Source: Rhodamnia argentea (Eukaryota; Streptophyta; Magnoliopsida; Myrtales; Myrtaceae). Taken from it: a stretch of 64,000 nucleotides of DNA. The position numbers were made by a program, and so were the translations under genes. Shown here one piece after another: positions 23,560 to 33,762 of this stretch. The stretch's first letter is position 1, and every line of letters starts with the position of its first letter. The stretch spans positions 20,652,934 to 20,716,933 of the forward strand of contig NC_063151.1 in NCBI RefSeq assembly GCF_020921035.1, written 5' to 3'. The notes under the pieces are model-generated. The model was not told the DNA's origin and did not search any database. It was given only the letters and a program-made list of their open reading frames with translations.

Positions 23560-24010
23560 GTGGCCCAAGTAGCAGTGACACCGACACAAGACACATAACA
23601 CGACACGACACGACACTTCGATTCTAAAAAAATAGAGAATTTCGACACATTATGACATGTTGTACAGTAAAAGTATATTATTTTTATATACATGATGTAT
23701 ATATAAAAATATTAATGATGAGCTACTTCTTTTTTTTTAATTAGGGATTCACGATTAGTTTTTTTTTTTTTTTTGTAGCTGGGTATATTAATTTTTGAAT
23801 GGCTAGGTATATGACTTAAGTATATATATTTTTGATAGATTTACATTTTGACCCCTAATTTATTGAAAATATTTAAAATTGACCATGTGTATCGGGATGC
23901 TGGACTCGCGTGTCGCTTATGTGTCTAGAGCACTAACCATGTATCGGATGTCTGATACCTATTGACCACGTGTCGGTTGCGTGTCGAATTAGCGGACGTG
24001 TGTCAACATG
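23560..24010. repeat. CACGA-rich inverted repeat remnant
   Basis: Left part carries GACACATAACACGACACGAC; right part carries CGTGTCGCTTATGTGTC and CGTGTCGGTTGCGTGTCG, its inverted counterpart, across an AT-rich middle. It looks like a decayed MITE; the ends are not resolved. Confidence 0.5.
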
Positions 24011-26019
24011 GAGGCCTTTGGAGAGTGCCCGTTCTTCCTAGTTGGTGGCCCCACTTGATTAGAAAACAAGTGCTTGGATTAATGCCGTATGTATCTATTT
24101 AATTTATTTATATTTTCCACAGATATATTTATCATATATGTGTATATATCACGTCAATGTTTACTATGGAAAAATTAATACAACTTATATTATGATGCTG
24201 ACGTATCCATTGGAATTGGAAATTGGAATAACACATCAAGTGCTGGGCTAAAAAAATCTATAGGAGACTAGAGCCTTATGTCTTCCAAACGATTGATTTA
24301 GACCATAATCTTTATTACTCGACCAACGGAGGACACAGCTATTGTGATATTCTCACCCACGAGTCACTGGTCTCCATTCTATGAAAGACACAAGCTTGGA
24401 AAGTTTCCCAAGCAAATAACATGGGACAATTTTTTCTACATGTGCTCTTCTTCACCTTGTCCCGCGTTTTCGACTTAGCTTGTGAAGGCCGCAGCATACC
24501 CAACTCTATAAAATTCCGAAAAAAAGATCAATTCATGCTTCAATTGAGGCCAATTCTTTAGGGCGGGCCCCCACAAGGTGTCATCGGCTAATGGCGATTG
24601 CCCCGCCCTGCTACGAACGGGGTATATCGGGATCACGTTCCCGCCCCTTCCCGGTGTCCATCCGATGTTAATTAATAAGTAAATCTAGTATATGAAATGC
24701 TTCATAAACCTCGTCAATCAGGTAAACCGCAAAGTAGGAATAAAATTATCTGCACTTGCTGATGGGACGACTTGGTTCTCATTTCATTTTATTTTATTTT
24801 ATTTTTTTGTATGAAAGGGGTAATTGCAACATGGTTCTTTGATACCCCACTTAAATCTTGCAAGATCCTGTCAGTTGTCATACGACCAATGAACGCTGAT
24901 AATGAAATACCTTTCGGGCCAGAAGAAATCACTGTGATCAGATTCTTGTTGCCTGGGCCGACTGTATATGACAGTTCGACATTGAAGGCAGAAGTTGTCG
25001 GCCCAAAATAACCTGGCCCCACTACCCTAATCTGATCGAAATTGGTGTCCATACCCCCTTTGCCCATGTTCTCAGCACACATTGGGTGGCTATTTAGGGA
25101 TGGACTAGGCATGGGCAATGGCCGCTGGGAGCCCGACCCCGGCCCCGACCCCGACCCCAATCCTGCAGGGACGTGTAAGGATTGACTAACATGTGAGAGG
25201 GAGTGTTGAATCCACGTTGCAAAGTTGAACCAAGAGTTATCTATTGAATTGACCGATTAGAAAATGTCGATTCCGTTGTCGATTCAACTATCCGAAAGTT
25301 GGATAGGGCCAGGTAAGTTTCTTGGGTCTACCTTCAAAATCAGACCACGTAGCCCATGTGTTCACGTGCCATTTCTTATCGGTTCAATCTGTACATGAGA
25401 TGTCGATAATATCAGTAATTTGAAACTAAACATGACCTTATATGCTTTATTTTTCCTATTTTCCGAAATATAGAGAAATTTCAATCATATGGAACCAAGT
25501 TCAAACCACCCTAGCAACAACATACTTACTGGAACCGAATATTAAGCATACCATGAATTGTCATCTTACTTGATAGATGTCGTTCTTCTCTGCTACCGCG
25601 AACTAACATGCGTCTAATACAAGGAAATTTCACAATAGATTAATGTCTCTAGCCTTTGTTTTTGTGTGGTGATAAAAGGTGGGAAGAGACAATCAATATA
25701 GTTACGTCGCCTGAGCCAAATGCCCAGTTCACTAGCAAGTCTTAACAATTTCGTCATCGCAATCTATATGACGTAGAAAAACACTCATGCCGCCACTTCA
25801 TTTGGGCTCTATCATAAGGATCTTACACACGTTGTTGAATGTCCGGTTCAAGCCAAACTACTCGGTTCATCATCAGTAGGTATATGATTCCGTCATCGCC
25901 ATTCAAGATGTAGAAGAATACTCGAGGCACAAATCGGGCTGAGATTTATCCACGCATAAATGACTCGAACTTGTTACCAAAGACTTGCTCTATTAAAATA
26001 AGCCCGTCACGTTTTGCGA
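24011..26019. other. Intergenic, no gene supported
   Basis: AT-rich sequence with a short (GACCCC)n-like GC stretch at about 25.13-25.16 kb. The overlapping frames at 24772-25160 on opposite strands show no recognised domain. Confidence 0.5.
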
Positions 26020-26385
26020 AGGGTAAATGACACAAACGATCCCTAAACTTTAGCCCGACGTGCGATGTTATAGCTAAACTTTTAATTTGTTTAACGTGAT
26101 TCATGGACTTTTGGTACATATTCAATTTAATCGTTGGACTGTGCGAAAATATTCAATGTTGTCCCTAAACTTAAACTAATACAAGGACAACATGGAACAT
26201 TTTCATACAATTTAGAGACTCGATTGAATATGTACTAAAAATTGAGGGAGCACATTGAATAAATTAAAAATTCGCAAATGACATTGCACGTTGAGTGAAA
26301 GTTCATGGACCACATTGAATAAATTTAAAGTTCATAGATCACATTGAATATTAGGTCAAAGTTTAGAGACTATTTGTGGCGTTAT
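26020..26385. mobile_element. Palindromic foldback repeat, family 2, copy 2
   Basis: The best-preserved copy: GGTAAATGACACAAACGATC at the left and inverted counterparts at the right, with TACATATTCAATTTAATC, AATATTCAATGTTGTCC and TTGTCCTTGTATT in inverted arrangement about a centre near 26.17 kb. No coding content; frames beginning at 26344 run out of it and are not supported. Confidence 0.7.
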
Positions 26386-26889
26386 GGTGTTAAAGAATCT
26401 ACGAAACGTGCATCGGTGTTCAATACAGAGCACAAGTTCCTGCACAATCTCTCTATATTCAATTCTTTATCAGGGGAAAAATTTCACCTTTGGCTTGAAG
26501 GCCATTTCATCTCAAAACCAGCAGCTTTACAGGGCGACGATCTCTCGCAGAATCGCCATTAATCACTTCCATAGGAAATTTTTTAGTCAAGGAGTCACTT
26601 GGATAATTTTGACGCATGGAACAAGATACAAAATACATGCATTCTAGGAATCGAGAGAGAAACAAAGTTCGACTACGCGCTTCGATGCTACTTATTGCGC
26701 TCTTGATGTTACCTTCAAGATGACTCTAATGATCATCACAGTCGACGCTTTCCTCTTTGCGACTCTGTTTCCGGGTCTCCGCTGCTGGAGCCGTTTTGGG
26801 CCATCCCCAAGCGGAAATCCATCTTCAAACACCTACTGAATCTCATGCCCAATTCATCAGAAACGGGGAGGAATTTCCTGCAGAGCGCG

Positions 26890-28134
26890 TTACGATGGAA
26901 GGGCTGATTCACAGCAGCTCCGACTGGGTCTTGATGGGAAGAACCCTTCGCTGCACGAATGCGATCTCGTCATGTTTGCCGAGCTCGGATTGTTCAGAAG
27001 CTGCTCAATTGAAGGGCCGCGCATTCTACCATCAAGCAGCTTCTGATCTACATCAACCGTCACGTGCGTGCCACCTGTTTGATCTTTCGCGCTGCGAGAC
27101 TTCCTCAGGACAGAAAAGGGTGAAAGAGTTCCTACAGAATCCGTGGAAGCAGACCCTTTTACTGCTTCTTGATCATTAGCAGAGTCTCTGTTGAGTTCTG
27201 CATCGACCTTCAATATCACTTGACCGTCAGCACCTGCTGCTTCATCTTCATCCTCTGTTTCTGCCCTGGTTTCGGGAGCGCCGTATCTGTCATGGCCGTC
27301 TCCCAACTCCACATTCTGCGTAGAATTCTCTATCCGGGCATCTTCGCTGAGTCCCATCATCTCCAAAGTTGGCCCGGGGGGATTGAGATTTGCTGTGCTG
27401 GAGAGGATGCTCGCGCGGCAGAGTGGGCAATTCGTGTGAGACCTCAACCATGTATCTATGCAGTGAATATGGAAAGCATGGCTGCACTTGGGCAATAGCC
27501 TCAAAGTTTCGCCTTCTTGGAACTCGTTCAAGCACACAGAGCAATCACTGCCTTCTATCAACCCCTCCCCTTTCCTGTACTTGCAAACAGTTATCGAGTT
27601 TATGATCGACTGTTGCAGGCCCACGGTGGCGATGAACCATATGGGGTGGTCGATGCGGTTCTCGTCGAGGAAATCTTCTTCGTCACCGTCATCTGCCGCG
27701 GCTGCCGGGTTTGGTGGATTACTCCTTGACGGCCACCAGGAAGAGGACCTTGCCATGATGAGGCCAACGAGGAGGAAAAACCCCGACAGCAATGCAACTA
27801 CGATGATCAAAGATGGAGGGATGCGGTTGTCTTGGCTGGGATGATCAGAGGCCGAGAGCGACAGAGGCTGTGGTGGAGGTGGCAGCGGCGGCGGCTGGAA
27901 GAAGAAGAAGTCGGGGCAGTTGTAGGGGCATGCCGGGTCGCAGAAGTCGGGACAGTTGTTCGTCTCATTGGTGGTGGTGAGAGCCGGGAAGAGTTTCCTG
28001 TTTCTTATTGCCATGGAAGGAAGAACTAGTCCACCAAGAAGGAGATGGAGGGTGCGAATATTGAGGAGGGTGCGAAAGTGTGGATGGATTTGTTTTGTGG
28101 GTTGAATTGGAAGACAAGAAAGCATGAAAATCAA
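26890..28134 (-). CDS. RING-H2 finger protein, ATL family E3 ubiquitin ligase (ATL54-like)
   Basis: Intronless, 414 residues from the first Met; Met41 (position 28014, [10 protein letters not shown]) is an equally good start and matches the usual N-terminus of this ATL group. After it come a Cys-rich stretch ([13 protein letters not shown], 61-73), a Pro-rich run (80-90), one transmembrane helix (about 107-128) and a GLD-like region ([21 protein letters not shown], 171-191; the usual D is changed). The RING-H2 finger is complete: C198, C201, C217, H219, H222, C225, C236, C239, with W229 and the Pro after C236 that ATLs use for E2 contact. The C-terminal part (250-414) is acidic then Ser-rich, as in ATL51-54. 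Such proteins are membrane-anchored ubiquitin ligases; ATL54 has been linked to secondary wall formation, but this copy's target is unknown. Confidence 0.92.
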   Translation of the reverse strand: MIFMLSCLPIQPTKQIHPHFRTLLNIRTLHLLLGGLVLPSMAIRNRKLFPALTTTNETNNCPDFCDPACPYNCPDFFFFQPPPLPPPPQPLSLSASDHPSQDNRIPPSLIIVVALLSGFFLLVGLIMARSSSWWPSRSNPPNPAAAADDGDEEDFLDENRIDHPIWFIATVGLQQSIINSITVCKYRKGEGLIEGSDCSVCLNEFQEGETLRLLPKCSHAFHIHCIDTWLRSHTNCPLCRASILSSTANLNPPGPTLEMMGLSEDARIENSTQNVELGDGHDRYGAPETRAETEDEDEAAGADGQVILKVDAELNRDSANDQEAVKGSASTDSVGTLSPFSVLRKSRSAKDQTGGTHVTVDVDQKLLDGRMRGPSIEQLLNNPSSANMTRSHSCSEGFFPSRPSRSCCESALPS

Positions 28135-29480
28135 GGAGCAAAGTCTCTTTCAAGGTTAAGTGAAGATGTTACTCAGCCAAGAAAACAACTAGAAGAAAGA
28201 GGGAGGAGAGAGGCCTCTCTGGAAAGTAATGGGTGGAGTGAAGAGGAAAACATGTTTCTTTTCATGCTGAGCAAAGGTTTGAGGGAGGGAAGAGGGGCAT
28301 TTTCCCTTTGGCAACAACATTCCGGGTTCGACTTCTCGAAAACGTGCGCTCCTCGATCTCATTCGGGCTCGAAAATGTCGAAGCGATTTGCGTATCTCGA
28401 GAGGTTTTATCGACTCGTGGATCAGTGTAGCATATGGATCCTCTCTGGCTCATGAGAAGAAATGAAAACCGAACTAATGAAATGCGAGAATGATGATAGC
28501 TTGATGAATGACGGATGGCACATCGCCTCATAAGGGCGATGGATGAACCCTTGAAGGCATTGCACCAACTATAACTTGAGTAATTGTTTGGAAAGAATAG
28601 GAAAATGATCCAATTTAAAAAAAAAAGACAATTTATATTCCGAATTGCGTAATTTAAAAATGGCTTGAATAAAAAGATTTGAAGCGGGCTTTCCTTTTTT
28701 ATCTTTTCGATTTTCTTAACCGATGTTATTGCTTGTAGGTGCTGGAGGAGCCATTCCTTTTCTGCTCCCACGTCCCAATCGAGGTACATGAGTAATGAAA
28801 ATTTAATCTCGTCATTAGGCAGGATTAGCAGTAGCACTCGTGATGTCCGACGTCATGCTTAAGGTGGTAAATACCTTTCGAAGTGAAGCTGATCCGCCGC
28901 TAGAGCTATCTTCTTCACCTACTCTTCCTCTTCACTTTCTACCACACAATAAGTGGCTGCCAATAGTTACCAAAACCTCACCATTGCAGAAGTAGAAAAG
29001 CATCTACTCTGGAAGAAGAAGAAGAAGAAGAAAGAAGAGGACACGGGTTCGTTCGAGATGGCCTAAATGTCCCCGGATCGGCGATTTCGCATCTCGAATT
29101 TCTTGATAATTTGTTTATTTCTCGACTCGCAATCACTCCTTTCTACTCAGTAATTATTCCTTTGTTTTGCAACGGCATCCCCCGATACTGTCAATAAACG
29201 ATTGTCTATGGGCTTAGGGATTTCTAGCAAATGATATAATCTCTTTCAAAAGATGGATCAAGCAAGCATCGTTCTACCTCATTGCCACCTACATCCCGGC
29301 ATTAGTACGAGGGAAGTTACACTCGAAAAGAGTCATTGCTCTATACCATGTTAGAAACTCCCTTCATAAAACTAGATGGGCTTGCCCGATTCAGTTCTAG
29401 GGTGGGAATCGACCTGCCCCGGAACCGATCACCCCTATGCAAGGTAATGGGGTTGGACACCCAGCTATTTTACTTGAATA
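28135..29480. other. Intergenic, promoter side of the ATL gene
   Basis: Holds the ATL leader and promoter. A GAA microsatellite-like run lies near 29.01-29.04 kb. The 136- and 191-codon frames at 28045-28837 lie on opposite strands and show no similarity to known proteins. Confidence 0.45.
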
Positions 29481-29485
29481 GATAA

Positions 29486-30460
29486 TGATTAATACCACAA
29501 AAAATTCCAAATTGATATATTTATGACATATTTATTCCAAACTAAGTTTTTAACCATAAAAAACCTCAAATTAGTACACATGTTATTGGAGTTGGCGAAT
29601 ATTTCAGAGACCTTTGTTTTTCATACTAGGCACGTCTATGTGAGTTTAGGGAAACCGAAGTATGAACTAATGACATGTGACCCCTACACAAGGAATGACG
29701 GGGGTCCCGTTGCCCAAATAGCGGGCGGGGGTTTCCCTCTCCAATGAGCGGACGGCTGCCCCGCTCGCCGGTGAGTGAGCGAGGGCTCGGGGGAAGTGTC
29801 CTAGAGACAACATTGAATTTTAGGATTATGTTTTAAGTTGGCCCGTTTGTTGTGAGATCAAAGAAATTTAAATAGGCTTGGGCCTTGGGTCCATTTTAAA
29901 TCCTATATATTGCACTTGTATGAGGGATTATTGTAACGAGTGGTTAGGATTGTAAATCTAAATATCATAGTGAAATCTATTTGCGGGACGTAGCCCTATT
30001 TCTAAGGTGAACCTGGATAAACTCGTGTGTCATTTTTCTATTTTTACGTGTGATTGTTCGATTTGGTTTAGAATATAAACCATCACCTGTGACAAATTTA
30101 TTACAAACTAATATTTTAACCACCAAAAAATACAAATTGATATACTTGTGACAAATTTATTCTCGGTTAATTTTCGTTAAACTAGATTAATACCACGAAA
30201 AATCACAAATTAGTATACTTGTGACAAACGAAGAGTAAAAACCCCAAATTAGTACACTCGTCAACTAACGCTCGTCACTTGACTCAACAATTTGATTGTA
30301 AAATTTAATGAAAACTGACAGACTGAAACTAACAAATGGTAAATTTATCATAAGTGTGCTAGTTTGTGATTTGTTGTGGTAAAAACATTAGTTTAGAGTA
30401 AATATGTCATGTGTACCATTTTTAAATTTTTCGTGGTATCAACCCAATAGATAAATATGT
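29486..30460. repeat. AT-rich inverted repeat family (TAATACCAC-type), interrupted
   Basis: ATTAATACCACAAAAAATTCC (29.49 kb) and ATTAATACCACGAAAAATCAC (30.19 kb) match the inverted TTTTTCGTGGTATCAA at about 30.44 kb; CAAATTAGTACAC and CTTGTGACAAATTTATT-type words recur in both orientations. The copia-like LTR segment lies between the outer arms. Confidence 0.5.
29830..30060 (+). mobile_element. Ty1/copia-like LTR fragment
   Basis: Shows the typical run of a copia LTR 3' part: TATTGTAACGAG, then GAAATCTATTTGCGGGACGT, AGCC..., GAACCTGGATAAACTCGTG and TGTCATTTTTCTATTTTT. The GACGTAG...GAACC(T)GGATAAA...TGTG order is common in plant copia LTRs. No internal gag/pol domain nearby, so a solo or truncated LTR. 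Exact ends and target duplication were not identified. Confidence 0.55.
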
Positions 30461-30484
30461 ACTAGAAAAATAAATCGGACCAAA

Positions 30485-31190
30485 TTCCCTAAAAAATTCT
30501 CAACTTAAGATTCACTTCCAAATCTATTCTCAACTTTTTTTTTTGTCTCGGAAGAAACCCCGAACTTTAGATCCGGTCCCAAATCGCCAAGAACTTTTTT
30601 TTTTACTAGGAAAAAAATCATAAGCATTAGTTCCAATCTCAAATCTGCCCTGAATTTTATTTTATCTAAAAAAGCACAAACTTTAATCGATTCTCAAATC
30701 TACCTCGTAATCCAATCCCAACTTGAAGTGAACCACATTGATAAAAAAATCCAAAACCAACAAAGTAACCGGGTGATATGTACGGACCGACATCGCATTT
30801 CCACGTAGGTAACAAATCTACACCAATAAATATTGTTGAAATTCTCCAAGATGAAACCATCATAGGATATGAAAATTGGGAAAGACTAATGGCGATTTTT
30901 GGATAGAGGGTTAATGGGAGCAAATTTGAGATTGGAGGAAAATTTTTTGACTTTTCTCTTAAACAAAAAAAATTGGGGTAGTTTTGGGACTAAATTAAAG
31001 TTTGGAGTTTTTTCTATGAGAAACAAAATTTCGAGGCAGATTTGGGACTTGACCTATAATTTGGAGATTTTTTTCAAATAAAAAAAAAAGGTTCAGGCAA
31101 ATTTGGAACTAGAGCTAAAGTTGGAGTTATTTTTTGGAGAATTAAGCCAAATAAATCAACAAAATTCAGGGACCTCCGATAAACTTTTAA
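30485..31190. mobile_element. Foldback repeat with tandem subrepeats in its arms
   Basis: The left arm (about 30485-30710) has four diverged units of 60-70 bp of the form CCCAAATC...AACTTT...poly-T/A. The right arm (about 30905-31190) has the same kind of units reverse-complemented (TTTGGGACT...AAAGTTTGGAG, TTTGGGACTTGACC, TTTGGAACTAGAGCT). The spacer is about 190 bp. This is the layout of foldback-type elements. The 126-codon frame at 31103 is spurious. Confidence 0.6.
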
Positions 31191-31329
31191 CCTCGTATAA
31201 AAACATATGGGGAAATTTTCAAATAAGGGATTATAGTGGAGCTTGTTTCAACCTCATTATTTCAAAAAATAGCATGACTAAGTGCATTTTCGTCAATTTT
31301 TTTTTTTTATTTTTCCCCTTTTCTCCATC

Positions 31330-31500
31330 TATTTTTTATTTTTATTTTTCCATTTTTTCTTCTTCCTTGTCGCCGGTGATCGATCTCGCCCTGCCCAAGC
31401 GAGGGTGCCCTAGCCCAAGCAAGGCCCTCGCCACCCTTGAGGACGGCCTTGCTTGGGCCCTCACTGATGGCCAGATCGCTTGAGATTGACCATCGGCAAG
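31330..31500. repeat. GC-rich repeat island
   Basis: GCCCAAGCGAGGGTGCCCTA and CAAGGCCCTCGCC with a mirrored CTTGCTTGGGCCCTCA; similar words form the GC-rich loop of the foldback element at 5.6-5.8 kb, so likely transposon-derived. Confidence 0.45.
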
Positions 31501-31800
31501 AAGGAGTGGAAAGATAAAAGAAAAACCAAAGAAAAAAAGGAAAATTAAATGAAGAAAGTGTTCTTGATCATATTTTTATTTAAAATAGGTTTCATTCGTG
31601 GCCCCTTTTTGAAAGTAAATGAGGGCACGATTTTCCCTTACAAATGTGAAATCGAAAGGCTCAGGACAGACGACGTCGTCTTAGGGGCTTAAACTATATC
31701 TTCTTCTTCTTCAATTGTGATATTTCCATCTCCCCTTATCCAAAATGATGTTCGGGAGTTCTGGGCAGCTCGCGAGTCGCGACCACCCTTAACACCACTG

Positions 31801-33762
31801 ATGGCTTCTCTGCTTCGCCACCCTCAATGCTTTCCCTTGACCTCGCCGTTCTCCGCCGACGTCTTCTCTTCCGCTTCCGCCCACCCACCACACTCTCAAG
31901 CCTTCCTGTCGCTTCCCTTACCGAAATCCCCACTCTCTTCTCCTCTCTGCCACGCTCTCAAATCTAAGTCGAGAAGGCCTTCGCTCCTTTTCCATTTCTC
32001 TTGCGCTTGTTCGGCGACTTCGACTCCATTTGTCGAGACGCAGTCGACCGCAAATGACGGTGATGTCGCCCCAGTAGAAAAAGAAGAAGAGGAAGAAGAG
32101 TTCTCGAGGACCAGATTGATTGCCCAGAACATTCCCTGGACTTGTACTGCCGAAGATGTTCGGTCTTTGTTCGAGAAGCACGGTACGGTGGTCGAAGTCG
32201 AGGTTTGTGCTCTGTTGCTTCTTGTTGTTTGAGTGGTTGAATGGACGAGTTTCGTTTTTTCTTGGAATGAAAAATTCGCCGGTTGATGACGGATTGTGCA
32301 ATTTGTTGTTCTGTTTCAGCTTTCAATGCATAATAAGACGATGAACAGGAACAGGGGTCTAGCTTTTGTGGAGATGGGTTCAGCTGAGGAGGCTCTCACT
32401 GCTCTCAACAGTCTCGAATCGTCGGTAAGCCTATTTCTCTCTCTTGTTTATGCACCTGTTTTAATGATTAGGTGTTGAATTACCTTCTTTTGTAATGGTT
32501 TTGTTGCCTGATGTATTATGGTAATGTAGAACTAATTTGAAGTTAATGTGACTACTGATCGTGTGGAAGTTGAACCTAGATGCAGCATCAATGTAATTCA
32601 TGTGTGTATATCTGGCTTTTGAATTCCTTATGGTGGGTTTGGTTCAGCATTTGAAATGAGCTTTGGGGAAATGCAAATGCCTTTAACCTAAAAGGGTTGA
32701 GGAAAATTCTAATTGTGTTTGGAAAAATCTCATTTGAAAATGGGCTTTGGGTTGAATGATGTTTGGTAAAAATAACATTCCAAAGGGACTTTGAATGCAA
32801 TTTTTTAATTTTTAATTAAAAAAATTACCCATTGCCGGACCAACGAAGAAGATAAACAGTAAAAATGGGAGCAAAATCGAAATATAGGGAATTGATGAGT
32901 TTAGTTTGGAAGGAAAAAAAATCTCTTAGCATTTGGCCAAAAGCTAAAAGCCCGATACTGGTCCCTACCAGCATCGGGCTTTCAGCGTTCTCAAGGGCAG
33001 CATTTGGTCAAATGCTGACTTAAAGCTGAACCAAATGCTTTAGCATTCTCCCAATGGGCTTTGGGGGTTGAAAGACCCTTCGAAATGTTGAACCAAACCC
33101 ACCTTTAGTGCCTTTGAGTTACACTTTGAACCTTCATAAGATTAAATCGGGTGGTGCGAGATGTGAATCAAGGGTATCATCATGGAGTGTTTTATCCCTG
33201 GCTAAAAATTTAACTCTCTTTTTGAATATTTTGTAGGAATTCGAGGGTAGAGTATTAAAAGTCAACTATGCGAAACTGCGGAAGAAGAAATCTCCCCCTC
33301 CTGCACAACCCAGACCGATCGCAACGTTCAACTTGTTCGTAGCTAATCTGTCTTATGAGGCTAGAGCAAAAGACCTGAGGGAGTTTTTCGACTCGGGGAG
33401 TGGCAGGGTTGCCTCTGCGGAAGTCATATTTCATGACAATCCAAGAAAGTCTTCTGGATACGGATTTGTTTCCTTCATATCCAAGAAAGACGCTGAGGCA
33501 GCCTTGACAACCTTTCAGGGGAAGGTGAGTAGTTTATGTTGAAACACACTTAATGCATTAGCTGCGGATTGTACATGGGTGTAAACAGCATATCTTAACA
33601 TATATTTTGGCCGAAACATCGCTTCAGGATTTCATGGGGAGACCATTAAGAGTGGCACGAAGTAAGCAATTTCTGAAGCTACAAACTAAAGAAAGCTTGC
33701 GGTCCAATGATGCATCAGATGAATTGATACCTGATGCTGAGCAGGTGCATGAAGCTGTGTAG
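31801..33762 (+). CDS. Chloroplast RNA-binding protein with two RRMs (CP33C/At4g09040-like)
   Basis: Four exons: 31801-32202, 32320-32424, 33237-33524 and 33628-33762, all GT-AG and phase 0, giving 309 residues. The N-terminus (about 1-70) is rich in Ser, Pro and Leu with basic residues and few acidic ones, as in plastid transit peptides; then comes an acidic stretch (EKEEEEEEF, 93-101). RRM1 is about 104-183: RNP2 RLIAQNIP (105-112), RNP1-like RGLAFVEM in exon 2. RRM2 is about 200-278: RNP2 LFVANL (202-207), RNP1 SGYGFVSF (242-249). Chloroplast ribonucleoproteins of this kind bind plastid transcripts and affect their stability, processing or editing. The start at 31801 is chosen over an upstream Met at 31717 because it begins the transit-like sequence. 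Intron 2 (812 bp) contains a MITE. The RNA targets cannot be read from sequence. Confidence 0.92.
32628..33107. mobile_element. TTA-flanked MITE (Tourist/PIF-Harbinger-like) in RRM gene intron 2
   Basis: Element 32631-33104 (474 bp) with TGGTGGGTTTGGTTCAGCAT at the left and AGGTGGGTTTGGTTCAACAT as the reverse complement of the right end, flanked by TTA on both sides (32628-32630, 33105-33107). A hairpin inside pairs AAAGCCCGAT (about 32947) with ATCGGGCTTT (about 32973). It sits wholly in the intron, away from both splice sites. Confidence 0.85.

Noticed and set aside
27169..27844. Plus-strand frames opposite the ATL gene
   Set aside because: No recognised similarity; explained by antisense of a long intronless gene.
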